Origin: JAZDFC01 sp043808235
GTDB taxonomy: Bacteria; Bacteroidota; Ignavibacteria; Ignavibacteriales; Melioribacteraceae
Direction of reading: 5' to 3'
Length of the DNA: 26,406 nt
Assembly: GCA_043808235.1 (NCBI GenBank)
Contig: JAZDFC010000055.1
Span: forward strand, 1-26,406
Shown: in pieces, positions 18,201 through 26,387 of the stretch
Layout: each line of letters starts with the position of its first letter
Position numbering within the stretch: the first letter of the stretch is position 1
Notes under the pieces: generated by a model
What the model was told of the DNA's origin: nothing
What the model saw: only the letters and a program-made list of their open reading frames with translations
Databases searched by the model: none
Position numbers and translations under genes: made by a program

Positions 18201-18445
18201 AACCGATGGAATATCGTAAAGAAATTAATCCAGAGCAAGCCGGACTTGACGGAGTAATTTATTTTGAGGATAGAAGCGATTTGTATTGGGAATATGTTGA
18301 TGGCGAATGGAGCAGAGTTAGTACGGAAAGAATTAATAAACTGCTTGATGATAAAGCATATATTGATATGCCCAATGCTTCTACGTTTTGGTTTTTAAAT
18401 CCGCGGAATATTTATTTCGGTATCCGTGTATCATTTAATTTTTAA
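15221..18445 (+). CDS. TonB-dependent outer-membrane receptor with carboxypeptidase-like N-terminal domain
   Basis: A 1074-residue outer-membrane transporter. Residues 1-24 are a signal peptide. Residues 28-108 form a carboxypeptidase regulatory-like beta sandwich (GTLTDKDTGEPLFGANI ... GTYNVNVTYIGYR), followed by a TonB-box-like EMIVVAE (115-121). The plug includes IRGGEGDNILFMLDGV and VERGGFNAEYGQVRSGIVNVVT; the remainder is a beta barrel ending in IYFGIRVSFNF, whose terminal Phe suits BAM-dependent insertion. Such receptors import large ligands using inner-membrane proton motive force through TonB-ExbBD, which are not in this window. The layout is like SusC but no SusD lipoprotein follows; the neighbours are a secreted FnIII protein, a PorV-like barrel and a TIG lipoprotein in one operon. 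The ligand is unknown. Confidence 0.92.
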   Translation: MKQLYRLIAVLMLLTVAMSSPVWSGTTGKVAGTLTDKDTGEPLFGANITIVGTSLGAASDIDGQYTILHVPPGTYNVNVTYIGYRKVTIENVRVNIDQTTRVDVALEMESIVVGEMIVVAERELIKKDVATSVVAVTSEEIKELPINSVISAIGLQAGVNGGWGGNPNWSAQPTYQQNYSRGRVSVQGGLSIRGGEGDNILFMLDGVTLRDPRNNEPITSIPLSSVKEVSVERGGFNAEYGQVRSGIVNVVTREGEKSSYYGSIQTRMSPASKKYSLVDGAYDVTDPRSFVLRPYFDDEVAWTGTGSWDPYTRKQYSEFMGWNEISRILCSDNNPDNDLTPLGAQRVFMYETRKAMINDQPDFNLDAGFGGPVPYIGKMLGDLRFFVSYIGTREMLLVPLTRPDYRDYNITGQITSDITPSMKLRLTGLVGKQYTLRHNWDGTGSYSYVRYPSQVAGNGGDNYLMSMFSDFHFCLSDIGVQSLSAKVTHTISSKTFYEVSFETFARDYYTRPTAWRDTSATYEVIPGFYEDSNPFGYWPGNTNGVVITSAMHQSRPRDNTKVNSATFKADFTSQLNFENLIKAGIEFNYNDLDFDYGTQTTSKVIASVGKEEYDSRVQMRVFPYRASAYVQDKLEAEGFTINAGLRLDYYNSNSEWWDLNPYDAAFFSTKYKTTTDYVTKESEGQWQLSPRLGIAHPITENAKLFFNYGHFKQVPQYESLFRVSRNNDNAMQSFGNPNLIQAKTISYELGFDYIFAEDLLLQVAAFYNDITDQQDFTTYISTAAGFAYTMSSANNYQDTRGFEITLRKTTGRWWSGFVNYTYQVNTTGHFGSSREFDNPSEQKSWDEATVNLYQDRPIPQPNARANVNVFTPDDFGPLFMGQNLLGGWALNLVLNWNAGYWTTWNPKNLASIAYNVESEDYFDATLRIQKNLDIGSFNIQLFADISNLFDTYRLWNTNDQDYMLSLHLPESEAYDNIPGDDLVGVYREPGVEFQPMEYRKEINPEQAGLDGVIYFEDRSDLYWEYVDGEWSRVSTERINKLLDDKAYIDMPNASTFWFLNPRNIYFGIRVSFNF

Positions 18446-18471
18446 TGAATTGTTAAGGAATTGAGGTTTTC

Positions 18472-20610
18472 ATGAAAAATAAAAAAAATAATATTCATTT
18501 ACGGCTGCTCTTGCTTTTTGTTGCGTTTGGATTTTTGAGTGTTTCAGTAAATGCTCAGGAAATCAAATGGCTGAGAGTATCCGATTTGGTCGTCCCTGTC
18601 AATGACGTTGGAGCAGTTGCCGAAGGAGATTTTACACAAGGTAATACATGTTTCAACAGTTGGCCTGCTTTATACGGTATTCACCAGGAAACTAAACGGG
18701 CCGATGGTCTTTGGATTGGATGTAAAAATTTTGATGATGCCGTTGCAAATAAAGTTCTAAGTTATAAAGTGATTGGTGTAGGACCCCGTCCCGCACCGGA
18801 TAGAATTAACCAGATCTTTGAGAAATCAATTAAATTTTATGGTAAGAATACCCATCCCATTGTTGTAGTTGATGACCAAAATGCAACAGTCAACAATACT
18901 TACGATGTACTCGATGAAGTTGATGAAACAATTGTTGGTGACCGCATGGTTCTTGTTGAATTTAATACCTCGATAGGTGTCTCGGTTACACAAAAAACAT
19001 TTCAATTTGTAAATTCCGAACATGGAAATTATATTGTCCGTGATTACGTATTCAAAAACACCGGTATTATCAACCGTAACGGCGAGGTAAAACAGCAAAC
19101 CTTGCAGGACGTATGGTTTTACTGGGTTTCTAGGTTTGCTTTTGCCGGTGAAGCTAATAGTGGTTATGGACAAGGATGGGCTGCATGGGCCGATACCTGG
19201 GGTGATAGCCAGGTTAACGTATCATTTGGAGAGGATCCATCAACTCCAGAATTTAACGATACCAATTCACCTTTTTATAAATTAAGAGGTGCATATTCCT
19301 ATCGTGGTCCCGCTACAACCCGTTCTGTTACTTACGAAGAAGATTGGGGATTACCAAATGAAGGTGAAGATGGTGTCATGGCTGCTGCAAAATATGCAGG
19401 TGTGGTAGCGTTGCATGCTGACAAAAGTCCACAAGATCCAAGTGATGATATTCAGCAACCGGCAACAACTTGGTATATTAGCTCTGATATTTCCGCAATG
19501 AATGCTAACAGCCAGTACGATGAAGTATTTATGGCTGACAGATATTCGATTATGAGTGAAGGTAAAGTTCCTGTAGGACAGCATCACAATGAGGTGGTTG
19601 GGGATGATTACCCGATGAATTATAGCGATCCAAGAAGACAAACCGGCGGCGGTGCCAGCCAAGGAATGGGTTTTGGCCCATATACACTTGCACCCGGCGA
19701 CAGCATACACATAATTTTTGCTGAAGGTATTGCCGGTCTATCGAGAGAAAAAAATCGCGAAGTTGGCGCTAACTGGTTACAGTATTATTTAAATAGTCCA
19801 AATTTACCGACTCTTGTTATGCCTGATGGTTCAACTACGACTGATCATAATTTATACAAGCGCAGATGGGTTGAAACATGTAAAGATTCTGTAATCAAAA
19901 TGATGCAAGCTGCAAAAAGACAATATGATTCCGGATTTACACTTCCTTCTGCCCCTCCAGCGCCGAATACATTTACTGTAACATCGGGAGGAGATAAAAT
20001 TATGCTTGATTGGTCGGATAACGCAGTGAGTTCCCCGAATTTTAACGGTTATGTAATTTACAGATCGCAAGGAAATGTACTGGATCCTACAACCAGATAT
20101 ACGAAGATATTTGAATGTGAAGCTTCTAATGCTGTACATACTTTCGACGATGTAACAGCGCTCCGTGGTAACGACTATTATTATTATATCCAGTCAAAAG
20201 ATGACGGAACACAAAACACCTCTACTCCGGGTTTGCCGATTTACAGTAGTGCGCTTTTAACGGTAACTAGCGTGGAAGCTACGTTGCAGCGTCCGGCAGT
20301 TATTTCAACATTGGATTCAGTGCGTGTCGTTCCGAATCCGTATGATATTCGCAGCCGTATGTTCCAGTTCGGCGATAATTCACAATACGATCGTATAGCT
20401 TTTTATGGGTTACCTCCGGAATGCAAAATGAAAATCTATACTGAACGCGGCGACCTTATCTGGGAGAAAGATCATACCCGCGGTACCGGCGATGAACTTT
20501 GGGATTCAACTACTTCATCCGGTCAAATTATTTCAAGCGGAATTTATATCCTTTATGTTGAAGCTCCCGACGGTCGAAATGTTATCCGCAAATTCGTAGT
20601 TATCAGGTAA
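18472..20610 (+). CDS. Large exported protein with FnIII and FlgD/T9SS-like C-terminal domain
   Basis: A 712-residue protein. Residues 1-28 are a signal peptide (cleavage near VNAQ). Residues 30-485 are a large beta-rich region rich in aromatic and acidic residues, which I do not recognise. A fibronectin type III domain covers about 493-592 (PPAPNTFTVTSGGDKIMLDW ... FNGYVIYRS ... YYYYIQSKD). The C-terminus from 616 (VRVVPNPYD ... FYGLPPECKMKIYTERGDLIWE ... SSGIYILYVEAP ... KFVVIR) has the FlgD-like immunoglobulin fold seen in some T9SS sorting domains, but lacks the NYPNPFNP start found in other cargo of this window. Surface display, perhaps on the receptor encoded 26 bases upstream, is inferred. 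The PorV-like gene follows 11 bases downstream, consistent with a dedicated export partner. Confidence 0.82.
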   Translation: MKNKKNNIHLRLLLLFVAFGFLSVSVNAQEIKWLRVSDLVVPVNDVGAVAEGDFTQGNTCFNSWPALYGIHQETKRADGLWIGCKNFDDAVANKVLSYKVIGVGPRPAPDRINQIFEKSIKFYGKNTHPIVVVDDQNATVNNTYDVLDEVDETIVGDRMVLVEFNTSIGVSVTQKTFQFVNSEHGNYIVRDYVFKNTGIINRNGEVKQQTLQDVWFYWVSRFAFAGEANSGYGQGWAAWADTWGDSQVNVSFGEDPSTPEFNDTNSPFYKLRGAYSYRGPATTRSVTYEEDWGLPNEGEDGVMAAAKYAGVVALHADKSPQDPSDDIQQPATTWYISSDISAMNANSQYDEVFMADRYSIMSEGKVPVGQHHNEVVGDDYPMNYSDPRRQTGGGASQGMGFGPYTLAPGDSIHIIFAEGIAGLSREKNREVGANWLQYYLNSPNLPTLVMPDGSTTTDHNLYKRRWVETCKDSVIKMMQAAKRQYDSGFTLPSAPPAPNTFTVTSGGDKIMLDWSDNAVSSPNFNGYVIYRSQGNVLDPTTRYTKIFECEASNAVHTFDDVTALRGNDYYYYIQSKDDGTQNTSTPGLPIYSSALLTVTSVEATLQRPAVISTLDSVRVVPNPYDIRSRMFQFGDNSQYDRIAFYGLPPECKMKIYTERGDLIWEKDHTRGTGDELWDSTTSSGQIISSGIYILYVEAPDGRNVIRKFVVIR

Positions 20611-20621
20611 GGAGAAGATCA

Positions 20622-21653
20622 ATGAAAAATAAAATTAAATATTTAGTAGTAAGTGTTCTTTTGACCTGCCTGTTATCAACCGGCGGATTTGCTCAAGAGA
20701 ATCAAAAATTAGCTCAGACTGGATTTCAATTTTTAAGTGTTGTTTCCGATGCTCGTGCTGCTGCTATGGCTGATGCCGTTACCAGTTTGCAAGTTGGTTC
20801 AAGTGCATTATTCTTCAATCCGGCAGGCATGGCAAATATGACTGACTTTATTGAGATTTCCGGAAGCACAAATCAATGGATTGCAGATATCAACCATTAT
20901 ACTTTCGGCGTTGCGGTTTCGCCTGCTGATGGTAACTATGGAGTTTTTGGATTAAGTCTGCAATACGTTGACTACGGAGAATTTTACGGTACACGTGTTG
21001 CTCCAGGCGCTCCACTCGGTTACGTTGACACGGGAATATTTAAATTAAGCGCTATGGCACTTGGCTTAGGTTATGCCAAACAATTAACCGATCAATTTAG
21101 CGTTGGTGGACAAATCAGATATGTACACCAGAGTCTTGGCGATACTTATGTGCCCGTTAATATCCATACCGATTCAACGGGAACTCAAATCGCAGACACT
21201 TCATTAGTCAACAGCGAGTTATCGCCGCTCGTATTTGATTTCGGTACCCAATTTAAAACCGGTATTAAAAGCCTTGTATTTGGTATGTCAGTCAGGAATT
21301 TTTCTTCAGAAGTAAAATATGCTAACGAAGGATTCCAGGCACCATTGGTGTTTACACTCGGTTTATCCATGAACGTAATGGATTTATTTGAAAGCATGCC
21401 TTTCGAACAATCATTGTATTTAAGTGTTGATGCAAGTCATTATTCGGATCATCCCGAACAAATTAAAGTAGGTTTGGATTACCGGCTTATGAATATGTTC
21501 TCAATACGCGGCGGTTATTCTTCAAGTAACGACGAAAACGATTTTACATTTGGATTAGGTGTTAGCAAATTCGGATTCTCATTCGATTATTGCTATACCC
21601 CATTTGGAGTTTTCGATAATGTTCAACGGATGACCGTAAGGTTCTCATTGTGA
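20622..21653 (+). CDS. PorV/PorQ family outer-membrane barrel protein
   Basis: A 343-residue protein with signal peptide (1-24, cleavage near GGFAQ). The opening of the mature part, FLSVVSDARAAAMADAVTSL followed by SSALFFNPAGMANM, is the hallmark of the PorV/PorQ (UPF0164-like) group of FadL-type 14-strand barrels. Amphipathic strands continue to the last strand, NVQRMTVRFSL. In Bacteroidota, PorV carries T9SS cargo from the SprA translocon to the attachment complex; paralogues with unknown partners are frequent. AAGGAG lies six bases before ATG. Its position between a secreted FnIII protein and a lipoprotein, in an operon headed by a TonB receptor, suggests a cargo-specific paralogue; whether it is the main PorV cannot be told from this window. 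Confidence 0.85.
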   Translation: MKNKIKYLVVSVLLTCLLSTGGFAQENQKLAQTGFQFLSVVSDARAAAMADAVTSLQVGSSALFFNPAGMANMTDFIEISGSTNQWIADINHYTFGVAVSPADGNYGVFGLSLQYVDYGEFYGTRVAPGAPLGYVDTGIFKLSAMALGLGYAKQLTDQFSVGGQIRYVHQSLGDTYVPVNIHTDSTGTQIADTSLVNSELSPLVFDFGTQFKTGIKSLVFGMSVRNFSSEVKYANEGFQAPLVFTLGLSMNVMDLFESMPFEQSLYLSVDASHYSDHPEQIKVGLDYRLMNMFSIRGGYSSSNDENDFTFGLGVSKFGFSFDYCYTPFGVFDNVQRMTVRFSL

Positions 21654-21660
21654 TAAGATG

Positions 21661-21666
21661 AAGGAG
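21661..21666 (+). promoter_or_regulatory. Ribosome-binding site fixing the lipoprotein start at 21673
   Basis: AAGGAG is six bases before ATG 21673 but downstream of the in-frame ATG at 21658, so the shorter protein is the likely product. The shorter start also gives a normal lipoprotein signal peptide. Confidence 0.75.
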
Positions 21667-21672
21667 AAAAAA

Positions 21673-22890
21673 ATGAAATCTTATAAAAAAATAAAATTAG
21701 CAGCTCTCTTTATGGCAGTGATTATGGCTGTTGTAACGGGGTGCAAATATGATGTTGCCGAGCCTCAGTATTATCAGGATCACGGCACATCTCCTACGCC
21801 GGTTATTACATCGGTTGTTCCTGCCGGTGGTGCAGCTCCGGGTTATAATACAATAACAATCAACGGTCAAAACTTCGAAACAGTTCCTGATGTTAACGGA
21901 GTATATTTTGGAAATGTTGCTGTTGAGGTATTATCAAAAAGTAACACATCGTTGGTTGTACGCCGTCCTAATCTTGTAACCGATGCATGCAATATATTAG
22001 TCGTTCCAAGTAAAACACTTGTTTCTGTTAAGCATGGACCTTATAGTGTTGATAATGTTTTTACAGAATTCGATTCATTTCTCGAAAATGTAACGCTGGC
22101 TACTGTAGCCGTTGATGCAGCAGAAAATGTTTATATACTTGAATCAGCAACCCGTAATATTATCAAAGTTACTCCTTCGGGCGAAAAAACAGTTGTAGGA
22201 ACAACTACGCGCGCTCCTTATGATGTTCGATTCGGACCTGGAGGCAAGATGTATTTTATAGAACACAACAGATCCATCGATGTGGTTGATTTGACTACAG
22301 GAACTACTTCCGAATGGATAAAACTACCGTCGGGTAAAGCTGTACGATATGGCGATTTTGATGCTGCCGGAAATTTTTATTGCGGTGGTGTTAAAAGTGG
22401 ATTGGTTGTAGTTGATCCTAGCTTAGCAGTCACGACTATGGATACATATACAAAAGATGAAATTATGGGTGTCCGTGTTTTTAACGGTAAACTATATGTC
22501 GCCGTTGAAATTGCAACACCCGATGCCGAACATCCTAAATTAGCCATATGGGAACACCCGCTTGACGGCAGTACCGTTGGCGAAGGTGTTGTTTACAGCG
22601 ATTTATCTTCTAATGAGGATTTTGCTGAAAGAGCCATCAGATCTATTACATTCTCAGCAGATGGTAAATTAATCATAGCCACTGATGCCGTTGATCCTTT
22701 GTTAGTTGTTCAACTCGGCGGCGGAAACGCTGATTACTTTTATAAAGACATTTTACCAACCAATTGCAAGCATATGTATTGGGGAAGTGGAAACTTTTTA
22801 TACTTAATAATCGGCGACACGAATGCAGGAGTTGATTGGAAACCATATAAAGTTGATATGGGAGGTTTATCCGCACCTTATTATCAATAA
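21673..22890 (+). CDS. Surface lipoprotein with TIG domain and NHL-like beta-propeller
   Basis: A 405-residue protein from ATG 21673. The signal peptide ends in a lipobox (AVVTGC) with Cys24 as the lipidated residue. Residues about 41-115 form an IPT/TIG immunoglobulin-like domain (TPVITSVVPAGGAAPGYNTITINGQNF ... GVYFGNVAVEVL). From about 140 the sequence shows repeated propeller blades with NHL/SMP-30 character (TVAVDAAENVYILES, PYDVRFGPGGKMYFIE, RYGDFDAAGNFYCGG, SITFSADGKLIIATD). TIG plus NHL lipoproteins occur in Bacteroidota glycan-uptake loci as surface ligand binders, so a similar part in this operon is plausible but inferred. Catalytic residues are not apparent. It is the last gene of the operon, 19 bases after the PorV-like gene, and a terminator follows. 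Confidence 0.85.
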   Translation: MKSYKKIKLAALFMAVIMAVVTGCKYDVAEPQYYQDHGTSPTPVITSVVPAGGAAPGYNTITINGQNFETVPDVNGVYFGNVAVEVLSKSNTSLVVRRPNLVTDACNILVVPSKTLVSVKHGPYSVDNVFTEFDSFLENVTLATVAVDAAENVYILESATRNIIKVTPSGEKTVVGTTTRAPYDVRFGPGGKMYFIEHNRSIDVVDLTTGTTSEWIKLPSGKAVRYGDFDAAGNFYCGGVKSGLVVVDPSLAVTTMDTYTKDEIMGVRVFNGKLYVAVEIATPDAEHPKLAIWEHPLDGSTVGEGVVYSDLSSNEDFAERAIRSITFSADGKLIIATDAVDPLLVVQLGGGNADYFYKDILPTNCKHMYWGSGNFLYLIIGDTNAGVDWKPYKVDMGGLSAPYYQ

Positions 22891-22903
22891 ATTGTAATTA
22901 ATT

Positions 22904-22958
22904 AAAAACCATTCCGGCGAAGCGATTTTAATTGCTATGAACCGGAATGGTTTTTTTT
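22904..22958 (+). terminator. Rho-independent terminator of the TonB receptor operon
   Basis: ACCATTCCGG (22908-22917) pairs perfectly with CCGGAATGGT (22942-22951), and neighbouring A and T runs extend the stem; eight T in a row end the structure (22951-22958). The loop of 24 bases is unusually long. It starts 14 bases after the lipoprotein stop. Confidence 0.88.
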
Positions 22959-23123
22959 ATGTGAATACTAATAAAGATTTTAATGTATTCCGTATCCGAT
23001 GATTGTTCCTATTTTACTAAAAGTCAGTTGTGAACTCACTTCTTCCGAACTGTTTTACTTTGCTTCATAACCGATTATATTGGATGCGATTAGTTGTTAA
23101 TACTGTTAAAATGACATAATAAT

Positions 23124-23127
23124 GGAG
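23124..23127 (+). promoter_or_regulatory. Ribosome-binding site fixing the DUF362 gene start at 23134
   Basis: GGAG is six bases before ATG 23134 and overlaps the in-frame ATG at 23122, which has no ribosome site of its own. The start at 23134 is therefore preferred. Confidence 0.7.
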
Positions 23128-23133
23128 ATAGTT

Positions 23134-25095
23134 ATGAATATCAGATCAAGAATTGCCAAATTGTTATTTCCCATAATCGGTTTTGTAGCTTTAGTATGGT
23201 TTTTAATTCGTGTGATACCCAAACCAAGCAGAGCGACTTATCCATGTATGCGTGCTGCATATCCAATTGCATCGGGATTTGTTATCTATATTATTGGACT
23301 GGCAGCATCCGTTTTTGCATTTCAAAAATTCAGAGCAAACTTAAAAGTATCGCGATATTGGATTGCTTCTGTGTTTTTTATTATTGCATTAACCGGCGGT
23401 GTGTTTCTCATACAGAGTGAAAAACCATTCGTTTATGCATCTACACATTACCTTGATACACCAAACCAGCCAATCGGAACAGCACAAGGTGTAATGCCGG
23501 GTCGCGTTGTCTGGGCTATGGATCCGGATGCAACAAATAAAAATTGCGGCAATAATAGTCTTGGCGATGCTTATTATTTACCACAGAATACCGATATGGA
23601 AGTTGTCCATAATCTCGTTACTTCTTCGGTATTAAAATTAACGGAAAAAAATACCGTGGTCGAAGCATGGGATGCGCTCTTCAAATATTTTAATATAAGA
23701 AAAGGCAAAGGTGATGTCGGATATCAAGCAGTCGAGAAGATTTTTATTTTAACAAATGCAGTTGGTTCAATTGTACAAAGCAGTACGGATCATAAGATAT
23801 ACAATTTAGGTAATTACACAATGGCGCGAACTGCACCACAGGTAGTGCTGGCTATTTTACGTCATCTTATTACTAATTGTGGAGTTGCGCAGGGTGATAT
23901 TTCTGTCGGTTGTCCGTTGGATGATATTTCAGATGATTATTATGACTTATGGAATGATGAATTTCCGGATGTAAATTATATATGTCATACAGGCGGACAA
24001 GGTAGAGTTAAAGCTGTAAAGGGTACAAACGCAATAATAAAATATTCCGATCAGGGCGATGTGCTTCGTTCAGGCGACTGGGGCGATGCCTCTAAGGGTA
24101 ATCCTATTTACGATGACAAAACTTATAAAGTAATTGAAGAAGCAAATTACCTTATTAATGTTGCCGCTCTTAAAGTCCACGAAAGAGCAGGAGTTACTTT
24201 GTTGGGTAAATGCTTTTTTGGTTCGCATACTCGTGAAAGTGCATTACATCTCCACAATGGATTAATTAACCCGGATGGACAGCCGGTTGAAAATCCGAGA
24301 CGCGGAGGTTACGGTCTTTACAGAGTATTAGTTGATTTATTGGGACATGAAAAATTAGGAGACAACGCGGTTCTCAGTATCATTGATGGTTTATGGGGCG
24401 CTCCCGGTGCAAATGTCCGACCGGAGAAATTTAAAATTGCTCCTTTTAATAACGATTACACATCTTCAATCTTTATGTCGCAGGATAAAATTGCATTGGA
24501 ATCAGTTTGTTTCGATATTCTGAAAGCTGAATACACAAGCGATAATCACGATATAACATACCCGCAAATGGAAGGCGTTGATGACTATATTCATCAAGCC
24601 GCCGATCCAACAACCTGGCCGACCGGTCTTCAATACGATCCTGAGGGTGACGGAACAATTCTGACAAGTCTCGGCGTTCATGAACATTGGAATAATGAAA
24701 CGGATAAACAATATACCCGTAACTTAGGAACAGGCGATGGCATTGAGTTAGTATATCTTAATTCGCCTGTGCCGGTTGAAGATCATGCATCGCCGTCAAA
24801 TCCAACCGGATTTTATCTCGAGAATAATTATCCTAATCCGTTTAATCCGTCAACGACTTTCAGATATCATTTAACTGAAAGCGCGCATGTCGAGCTTACT
24901 ATTTATGATGCACAGGGAAAAAGGATGAAAACTATTGTTGATAACGAATTGGCAAAAGGCATTCACGAAGTAAGCTGGAACGGCGATTCGGAAAAAGGAT
25001 TGCGGGCGACATCCGGTTGCTACTTTGCGAAATTTTCAGCGAAGGGTAATGCGGGTACTTACTCCCAAACAATAAAAATCATGCTTTTGAAATAG
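23134..25095 (+). CDS. DUF362 protein with three N-terminal membrane segments and a T9SS tail
   Basis: A 653-residue protein from ATG 23134. Hydrophobic segments at about 9-27, 43-63 and 74-94 look like three membrane helices, with a conserved-looking PKPSRATYPCMRAAYP between the first two. Residues about 100-540 resemble DUF362 proteins (VVWAMDPDATNKNC, NYLINVAALKVHERAGVTLLGK, FGSHTRESALHLHNG, ILSIIDGLWGAPG-like stretch, SQDKIALESVCFDIL). Some DUF362 relatives carry iron-sulfur ferredoxin domains; here I see no CxxCxxC cluster. The C-terminus from about 565 has NNYPNPFNPSTTFRYHL and ends KIMLLK, a type A T9SS sorting domain. Membrane anchoring combined with a surface-sorting tail is odd, because T9SS cargo normally has a cleaved signal peptide. 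The gene has its own transcript after the upstream terminator. Substrate and activity are unknown. Confidence 0.82.
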   Translation: MNIRSRIAKLLFPIIGFVALVWFLIRVIPKPSRATYPCMRAAYPIASGFVIYIIGLAASVFAFQKFRANLKVSRYWIASVFFIIALTGGVFLIQSEKPFVYASTHYLDTPNQPIGTAQGVMPGRVVWAMDPDATNKNCGNNSLGDAYYLPQNTDMEVVHNLVTSSVLKLTEKNTVVEAWDALFKYFNIRKGKGDVGYQAVEKIFILTNAVGSIVQSSTDHKIYNLGNYTMARTAPQVVLAILRHLITNCGVAQGDISVGCPLDDISDDYYDLWNDEFPDVNYICHTGGQGRVKAVKGTNAIIKYSDQGDVLRSGDWGDASKGNPIYDDKTYKVIEEANYLINVAALKVHERAGVTLLGKCFFGSHTRESALHLHNGLINPDGQPVENPRRGGYGLYRVLVDLLGHEKLGDNAVLSIIDGLWGAPGANVRPEKFKIAPFNNDYTSSIFMSQDKIALESVCFDILKAEYTSDNHDITYPQMEGVDDYIHQAADPTTWPTGLQYDPEGDGTILTSLGVHEHWNNETDKQYTRNLGTGDGIELVYLNSPVPVEDHASPSNPTGFYLENNYPNPFNPSTTFRYHLTESAHVELTIYDAQGKRMKTIVDNELAKGIHEVSWNGDSEKGLRATSGCYFAKFSAKGNAGTYSQTIKIMLLK

Positions 25096-25191
25096 AAGTC
25101 TCTCAAAGGTGTATCATGATGCAGTTTTGTAAATATTTGTTGAACAATTGAAAGAAAGTGATTTACTAAATTTTGAAAGGCGTTAATTAAT

Positions 25192-26337
25192 ATGAAAAAT
25201 CTAACTCGACTTGCTTATTCTTTTTTTATGATATTCTTCTTACTCTTTATTATAGACAACACAATTCTTTCTTCAAATTTACCTCCGCAGGCAGATCCCG
25301 TATTGGCGCCGGATGTTGCAATTGTTCCTGTAATTGACGGTTTACCGGATGATGCTTGCTGGCAGAATGTGCCATGGCAAAATATTGACCAGGTCTGGAT
25401 TCCATATGGCGGATCGGTCTCCGCGAGCGATTATACAGGTCGATACAAATTGGTTTGGTCATCAACGACAAATCTTCTATATTTTTTAATGGAAGTTACC
25501 GATGATCATTTTGTTGACGGATTTAATCCCAGCGGTGGCGGCGCTATTTATGATTATGATATTTCGGAAGTTTTCATTGATGAAAACGATTCCGGCGGCG
25601 AACACCGTTACGATGGCAGCACAACTAATGCAGAAAATGCATTTGCATATCATATGTATGCGGAATATCCTGCCGAAGGTGAAGTTACCACGACATTAAT
25701 CGCTAACGATATGGCTGGGACGCAATCAAACAGTCACCAAGCCGATTATGCTTCGCATATTCCCGAATTTGCACTGCGTGTATCCGGCAATACTTCGCTG
25801 CGGGAATTTTCGTTAATTGTTTATAACGATACTTATGTTAATTCGAATCCGGAAGCGTCGCGTTCAATCCTTGCAGCCGACAAATTTTTTGGGATGTCGG
25901 TAGCATATTGTGATAACGACAATCCTAATGAGAGTCCTAAAATTCGCGATAACATGTATGGCTCCGTTTGGGAACGGAGTCCCGGAAACTTACACTGGAT
26001 GAACGCCGATACTTTTGGAAATATAAAACTTGTAACTGAAATCCCGGTTGGTGTTGAAACTGTAAACAGTGCCGTTGTTAGCAGTGTGAAGATATTTCCG
26101 AATCCCGCATCCTCGTTTACGCTACTGCAACTAGAAAATAATTTTACCGGCGAAGTTTCGGTGATATTATATAATGTACTCGGTCAGCAAGTTCACAAAG
26201 AAGTATTTACCAAATCCACTCAAATCGTATCCCAAAAATTTCAGTGGGGACGATTAGTACCGGGTCCATATTTTTTACAATTGCAGATGGGGCAAAATAT
26301 TATTACGAATAAAATTCTAATTACAAATCAAAGATAG
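25192..26337 (+). CDS. Secreted CBM9-like protein with T9SS sorting domain
   Basis: A 381-residue exported protein. The N-terminus has a long hydrophobic signal segment (residues 8-28). Residues about 40-285 resemble the carbohydrate-binding module family 9/DOMON-like fold found in xylanases and sugar-binding proteins: VPVIDGLPDDACWQNVPW at the start, YKLVWSSTTNLLYFLMEVTDD with the strand-turn pattern, then DISEVFIDENDSGGEHRY. Residues about 299-381 (VKIFPNPASSFTLLQL ... YNVLGQQVHKEVF ... LVPGPYFLQLQMGQ ... KILITNQR) form a type A T9SS sorting domain in the FPNPA version. There is no hydrolase domain, so ligand binding at the cell surface is the likeliest role. It starts 96 bases after the DUF362 gene with AAAGG upstream, and no terminator is visible between them, so cotranscription is possible. 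Confidence 0.82.
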   Translation: MKNLTRLAYSFFMIFFLLFIIDNTILSSNLPPQADPVLAPDVAIVPVIDGLPDDACWQNVPWQNIDQVWIPYGGSVSASDYTGRYKLVWSSTTNLLYFLMEVTDDHFVDGFNPSGGGAIYDYDISEVFIDENDSGGEHRYDGSTTNAENAFAYHMYAEYPAEGEVTTTLIANDMAGTQSNSHQADYASHIPEFALRVSGNTSLREFSLIVYNDTYVNSNPEASRSILAADKFFGMSVAYCDNDNPNESPKIRDNMYGSVWERSPGNLHWMNADTFGNIKLVTEIPVGVETVNSAVVSSVKIFPNPASSFTLLQLENNFTGEVSVILYNVLGQQVHKEVFTKSTQIVSQKFQWGRLVPGPYFLQLQMGQNIITNKILITNQR

Positions 26338-26387
26338 GATTGAAAAGTATCCTAAAAATATTTTAGAAAAAATTTATAAGGCGATTT

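Noticed and set aside
15221..22890. Standard SusC/SusD glycan-uptake locus.
   Set aside because: The receptor is SusC-like, but none of the following three proteins shows a SusD-type TPR-rich lipoprotein sequence, and no glycoside hydrolase is present.
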